NCBI GenBank assembly: GCA_002319885.1
Contig: DCFT01000171.1
Location: 1 to 8,395 of the forward strand
Direction of reading: 5' to 3'
From: Bacteroidales bacterium UBA1797
Lineage (GTDB): Bacteria > Bacteroidota > Bacteroidia > Bacteroidales > VadinHA17
DNA length: 8,395 bases
The position numbers were made by a program, and so were the translations under genes. Under the pieces are notes generated by a model that was not told the DNA's origin, ran no database searches, and saw only the letters and a program-made list of their open reading frames with translations. Shown piece by piece: positions 5,365 to 8,395 of the stretch; the first letter of the stretch is position 1; the number at the start of each line of letters is the position of its first letter.

Positions 5365-6051
5365 ATGCGCAGGTATTTAATTTTTATAATTTCATTTGTT
5401 TTAATCTCATGCTCTCCTGTCAGGAAATACAGAAACCTTCCTGAAGTCAGATCGTGGGAAAAAGATATTCAGACTTTTGAACAACTCGATAAGAGTGAAA
5501 AATACCCGGATGATGCAATCATGTTTGCCGGAAGTTCCAGTATAAGGTTATGGACTTCTCTGGAAAAAGATATGGCGCCATATCATATAATTCAGAGGGG
5601 ATATGGCGGAGCCAAACTAAGCGATTTTGCTGTATATGCTGACCGGATATTCGATTCACATCCATGCAAAGCCATTGTTTTATTTATTGCAAATGATATA
5701 GAAGGCAACGATCAGGATAAAACTCCTGCTGAGGTAGCAGCACTATTCCGAAATGTACTCAAAACCATTCGAAAATTGCATCGAGATACGCCGGTATTCT
5801 GGATCGGAATCACTCCGACAGCATCGAGATGGAAAGTCTGGCCAGAGATCCAGAAAGCCAATTCACTGATCAGAAAGATTTGCGAAAATCAAAAGAATAC
5901 ATATTTCATAAAAACCGATTTTGCCTTTCTTAACGAAAACGGAGTTCCAAGAGATGAATTGTTCAGAGACGATAAACTTCATCTTACTGAAGAGGGCTAT
6001 GCTATATGGACCGGAATTATTAAAAATGAACTGAATAATGTATTGAAATAA
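5365..6051 (+). CDS. SGNH/GDSL-family hydrolase, predicted lipoprotein
   Basis: The N-terminus is a lipoprotein signal: MRRY, a hydrophobic core, and lipobox LISC with Cys16 as the predicted lipidated residue. The 228-residue product should therefore be membrane-anchored outside the cytoplasm. SGNH blocks are present in order: FAGSSSIRLW (54-63, nucleophile probably Ser58, in the place of the GDS serine), RGYGGAKLSD (78-87, oxyanion glycine), FIANDIEGN (107-115, the block III Asn110), and DDKLH (202-206, Asp203 and His206 of the DxxH dyad). This resembles the platelet-activating-factor acetylhydrolase-like SGNH subgroup. The family hydrolyses esters or removes acetyl groups from lipids or sugars; the substrate here is unknown. 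Block III lacks the usual glycine of GxND. It appears to be a single-gene transcript, with its own -7 element and neighbours that do not suggest a pathway. Confidence 0.88.
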   Translation: MRRYLIFIISFVLISCSPVRKYRNLPEVRSWEKDIQTFEQLDKSEKYPDDAIMFAGSSSIRLWTSLEKDMAPYHIIQRGYGGAKLSDFAVYADRIFDSHPCKAIVLFIANDIEGNDQDKTPAEVAALFRNVLKTIRKLHRDTPVFWIGITPTASRWKVWPEIQKANSLIRKICENQKNTYFIKTDFAFLNENGVPRDELFRDDKLHLTEEGYAIWTGIIKNELNNVLK

Positions 6052-6127
6052 CATAGTTCTGCCTCTTATTTATCCATCAAATATTTTTTAAGTATACTGT
6101 TGAACAGGTGCTTTTTAACCTTCACTC

Positions 6128-6139
6128 CTACAAACCTAA
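6128..6139 (-). promoter_or_regulatory. Second copy of the permease promoter 12-mer, pointing into the SGNH gene
   Basis: The plus-strand 12-mer CTACAAACCTAA is identical to 5254-5265, where its complement contains the permease -7 element TAGGTTTG. Here it sits between the SGNH gene and thrS, and on the minus strand would drive antisense RNA into the 3' end of the SGNH gene. No convincing gene lies downstream on that strand. It could be chance in AT-rich DNA. Confidence 0.25.
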
Positions 6140-6301
6140 TTATCGATAGCCAGTGAAAGCAGAAAGTGATCAAAGTAAAAAGCTACTGCGGCAGGGTTAA
6201 TGGATTTCATTCTTTTCAACAGCCCGTCGGATTGTCAAAATTAATGTATGGACATGGCATGTATGCGCAGAATTATAAATAATTAAATTAAAAATTATAT
6301 T

Positions 6302-6309
6302 TATCTTTG
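6302..6309 (+). promoter_or_regulatory. -7 promoter element (TATCTTTG) for thrS
   Basis: TATCTTTG, followed by CA, is an exact match to TAnnTTTG and ends 26 nt before the thrS ATG, predicting an untranslated leader of about 20 nt. The upstream DNA (6270-6300) is almost pure A/T without a TTTG at -33. The rest of the gap after the SGNH gene (6055-6301) shows no supported gene. It holds the 12-mer described separately and a small palindrome, ACATG-G-CATGT (6252-6262), of unknown meaning. Confidence 0.65.
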
Positions 6310-6335
6310 CACTCCAATAAAAAGAAGCGTTAAGA

Positions 6336-8276
6336 ATGATAACAATAACTTTTCCTGACGGATCACAACGAGAGTATAATAAGGGTATCAGCAGTCTTGA
6401 GATTGCTGAACAGATAAGTCCGAAACTGGCTAAAGAGGTATATGCAGCCACTGTGAGTGGTGAAATATGGGATCTTACCAGACCTATTAACAGCAATGCT
6501 TCTTTAAAACTTCACAAATGGGAAGATCCGGAAGCCAAACATGCCTTCTGGCATTCATCGGCTCATCTTATGGCTGAAGCCCTGGAGTCTTTATATCCGG
6601 GAATGAAATTTGGGATTGGTCCGGCAATTGAAAATGGTTTTTATTATGATGTAGATCCGGGCGACGGAATTGTCATTACGGAAGCTGACCTGCTTGCCAT
6701 TGAGAATAAGATGAAAGAGCTTGCTGCAAAAAATCTGATTTACAGCAGGCGGGATATCAGTAAAAAAGAAGCACTCGATTTTTTCTCAAAAAAAGGAGAT
6801 GAATATAAAACCGAGCTGATAAGCGAACTTGAAGACGGGACAATAACATTATACACTCAGGGTAATTTCACAGATCTCTGCAAAGGGCCTCATCTTCCGT
6901 CGACTGAACCTTTAAAAGCCATAAAGCTTCTGAGTGTTGCCGGTGCATATTGGAGAGGTAATGAGAATCGTAAAATGCTCACAAGAATATATGGAATCAC
7001 TTATCCGAAACAAAAGCTTCTCGATGAGTACCTTGTATTTCTCGAGGAGGCTAAGAAAAGAGATCACCGCAAAATCGGAAAAGAACTGGAATTATTTACA
7101 TTCTCCCAAAAAGTCGGAATGGGTTTGCCTCTTTGGCTTCCCAGAGGTTCAGACGTCAGACAGAATCTAATAACTTTCCTTACAAAAGAATTAAGGAAAA
7201 GAGGTTATAAAATTGTTACAACACCTCATATCGGAAATGTAAATCTTTACAAGACATCAGGTCATTTTGAAAAATACGGAGCTGATTCATTTCAGCCTAT
7301 TTCAACTCCGCAGGAAGGCGAACAGTTCATGCTTAAACCAATGAATTGTCCTCATCACTGTGAGATTTATAATGCTACACCTCACTCCTACAAAGATCTG
7401 CCTCTCAGAATGGCTGAATTCGGAACCGTCTACAGATACGAACAGAGCGGTGAATTACATGGTCTTACCCGAGTCAGAAGTTTCACCCAGGATGATGCTC
7501 ATCTCTTTTGCAGAGAGGATCAGATGAGAGATGAGTTTAAAGGCATAATCGACCTTATTCTATATATTTTCAAAATTCTGAATTTCAATGATTTTACGGC
7601 CCAGGTTTCTTTACGTGATCCCAATAACAAACAAAAATACATCGGGTCAGATGAAAATTGGGAGAGAGCAGAACGCGATATCATTGAAGTGGCTGCTGAG
7701 AAAAATCTGACCACAACTATTGTTACAGGAGAAGCTGCCTTCTATGGCCCTAAACTTGATTTCATGGTAAAAGATGCAATCGGGAGAAAATGGCAGCTCG
7801 GTACAATACAGGTTGATTATAACCTTCCTGAAAGGTTTGATCTGACATACAATGGAAGTGATAACCAGAAACACCGTCCGGTTATGATTCACAGAACAAT
7901 ATTCGGGTCGATGGAGAGATTCGTTGCAGTGTTGATTGAAAATACCACCGGTAAATTCCCTCTATGGCTCGCACCTGAAAAAGCAGTCATTTTACCAATT
8001 AGTGAAAAATTCAATGATTATGCCGGAAAAGTTTTGGAAATTCTAAATAATTCCGATATTTGCACACTAATTGACGACAGAAGCGAAAAGATAGGTAAGA
8101 AGATCAGGGATAATGAATTAAAGAAGATTCCATACCTTCTTATCATTGGTGAAAAAGAGGTTGAAAATGAAACTGTCGCTGTAAGAAAGCAGGGAGAAGG
8201 CGATAAAGGTAGTATGAATATTCAGGAATTTGTGAATTTCATTAATTCTGAAATCAAAAAAGAAATTGCAATTTAA
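6336..8276 (+). CDS. thrS: Threonyl-tRNA synthetase
   Basis: This cytoplasmic class II synthetase charges tRNA-Thr and removes wrongly attached serine. Its 646 residues give the full four-domain layout: TGS (about 1-62), editing domain with HSSAH (73-77) and LCKGPH (181-186), catalytic core (about 245-545), and anticodon-binding domain (about 548-646). Catalytic zinc ligands are Cys338 (MNCPHHCEIY), His389 (DDAHLFC) and His519 (MIHRTIFGSMERF). Motif 2 is at about 357-382 and motif 3 at about 519-532. Editing residues His73, His77 and Cys182 are all present, so proofreading should be intact. The short predicted leader (about 20 nt) leaves no room for a T-box or a tRNA-like operator of the E. 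coli thrS type. infC follows 48 nt after the stop, as in the widespread thrS-infC-rpmI-rplT cluster. Confidence 0.98.
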   Translation: MITITFPDGSQREYNKGISSLEIAEQISPKLAKEVYAATVSGEIWDLTRPINSNASLKLHKWEDPEAKHAFWHSSAHLMAEALESLYPGMKFGIGPAIENGFYYDVDPGDGIVITEADLLAIENKMKELAAKNLIYSRRDISKKEALDFFSKKGDEYKTELISELEDGTITLYTQGNFTDLCKGPHLPSTEPLKAIKLLSVAGAYWRGNENRKMLTRIYGITYPKQKLLDEYLVFLEEAKKRDHRKIGKELELFTFSQKVGMGLPLWLPRGSDVRQNLITFLTKELRKRGYKIVTTPHIGNVNLYKTSGHFEKYGADSFQPISTPQEGEQFMLKPMNCPHHCEIYNATPHSYKDLPLRMAEFGTVYRYEQSGELHGLTRVRSFTQDDAHLFCREDQMRDEFKGIIDLILYIFKILNFNDFTAQVSLRDPNNKQKYIGSDENWERAERDIIEVAAEKNLTTTIVTGEAAFYGPKLDFMVKDAIGRKWQLGTIQVDYNLPERFDLTYNGSDNQKHRPVMIHRTIFGSMERFVAVLIENTTGKFPLWLAPEKAVILPISEKFNDYAGKVLEILNNSDICTLIDDRSEKIGKKIRDNELKKIPYLLIIGEKEVENETVAVRKQGEGDKGSMNIQEFVNFINSEIKKEIAI

Positions 8277-8310
8277 TGCACAATAGGTAATTTTAGTATT
8301 AATAAAAATA

Positions 8311-8316
8311 AGGAGG
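8311..8316 (+). promoter_or_regulatory. Strong Shine-Dalgarno sequence (AGGAGG) for infC
   Basis: AGGAGG lies 8 nt before the proposed ATA start at 8325, which is near-optimal spacing. The other genes in this window have no such sequence, in line with general Bacteroidota practice. It decides the start: the next in-frame unusual codon upstream, ATT at 8298, lies before the motif and cannot be served by it. Confidence 0.75.
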
Positions 8317-8324
8317 AAAGAACT

Positions 8325-8395
8325 ATAGCTTTACCAATCAGGCGAAGCCCGGCAAGGGTTACCCAGCCGGCTCACAAAATCAACCACAGGATCAC
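8325..8395 (+). CDS. infC: Translation initiation factor IF-3, N-terminal part, apparent ATA start
   Basis: The open frame after thrS reads (I/M)ALPIRRSPARVTQPAHKI, then NHRI, before the window ends. HKINHRI fits the start of the conserved IF-3 N-domain (RINxxI), preceded by the basic, variable tail seen in Bacteroidota IF-3. IF-3 binds the 30S subunit, prevents premature 50S joining and rejects initiation at non-standard codons. Between the in-frame thrS stop and the window end there is no ATG, GTG or TTG in this frame; ATA at 8325-8327 is 8 nt after AGGAGG. E. coli infC starts with AUU and is autoregulated through it, so a non-canonical start is expected of this gene, although ATA is unusual. 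Gene identity is well supported by position and motif; the exact start is inferred. The 3' part lies outside the window. Confidence 0.85.
   Translation, partial: MALPIRRSPARVTQPAHKINHRI

Noticed and set aside
5863..6054. 63-codon minus-strand ORF antisense to the SGNH gene
   Set aside because: It lies entirely opposite a well-supported gene and shows no recognisable features. The promoter-like 12-mer upstream is noted separately as a weak finding.
6252..6262. Palindrome ACATG-G-CATGT upstream of thrS as an operator
   Set aside because: The half-sites are only 5 bp, it lies about 40 nt upstream of the -7 element, and no regulator gene is nearby; chance is a sufficient explanation.
6055..6335. 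T-box or tRNA-mimic operator before thrS
   Set aside because: The predicted transcript start leaves only about 20 nt before the ATG, and no T-box motif or terminator is present in the gap.
6197..6496. 99-codon minus-strand ORF overlapping the thrS start
   Set aside because: About half of it is antisense to the TGS domain of thrS and the remainder is AT-rich spacer; no homology or promoter is apparent.
1..8395. Mobile elements, CRISPR arrays, phage or defence genes
   Set aside because: No transposase, integrase, regularly spaced repeat, att-like duplication at the tRNA genes, or defence protein motif was found on either strand.

Overview
The window looks like chromosomal DNA from a member of the Bacteroidota, probably an uncultured Bacteroidales-like lineage. 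The support is AT-rich intergenic DNA, genes that mostly lack Shine-Dalgarno sequences, several exact matches to the Bacteroidota -7 promoter element (TAnnTTTG), a DUF6146-type secreted protein, and degenerate G-rich short tandem repeats between genes. I see no mobile element, CRISPR array, phage gene or defence gene. The gene content is mainly housekeeping.

Layout. Positions 1-190 hold two tandem tRNA-Leu genes on the minus strand. The first is cut by the window edge and the second is complete, with anticodon CAG. They are embedded in degenerate GGCTCAA / GCTCTGC-type repeats. A small secreted DUF6146-like protein (442-843, minus) follows, with a likely terminator hairpin just after its stop. 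Positions 844-1099 contain the most interesting element: a -7 promoter motif, a 19-codon leader ORF, a long hairpin and a textbook intrinsic terminator that share one arm, all just upstream of a lysine operon made of lysC (aspartate kinase) and lysA (diaminopimelate decarboxylase). This arrangement has the architecture of a translation-coupled transcription attenuator.

Tail-to-tail with lysA is an APC/CAT-type amino acid permease (3621-5216, minus). It diverges from an SGNH/GDSL-family lipoprotein hydrolase (5365-6051, plus). The 281-bp gap after that holds the thrS promoter. The window ends with thrS (threonyl-tRNA synthetase) and the first codons of infC (initiation factor IF-3). infC has a strong AGGAGG sequence, unlike its neighbours, and no ATG/GTG/TTG start; an ATA codon sits at the right place.

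Functionally, lysC and lysA catalyse the first and last steps of diaminopimelate/lysine synthesis, and the adjacent permease may move amino acids, though its substrate is unknown. thrS-infC belongs to the conserved thrS-infC-rpmI-rplT translation cluster. The two points most worth follow-up are the lysCA leader and the non-canonical infC start with an intact Shine-Dalgarno sequence.
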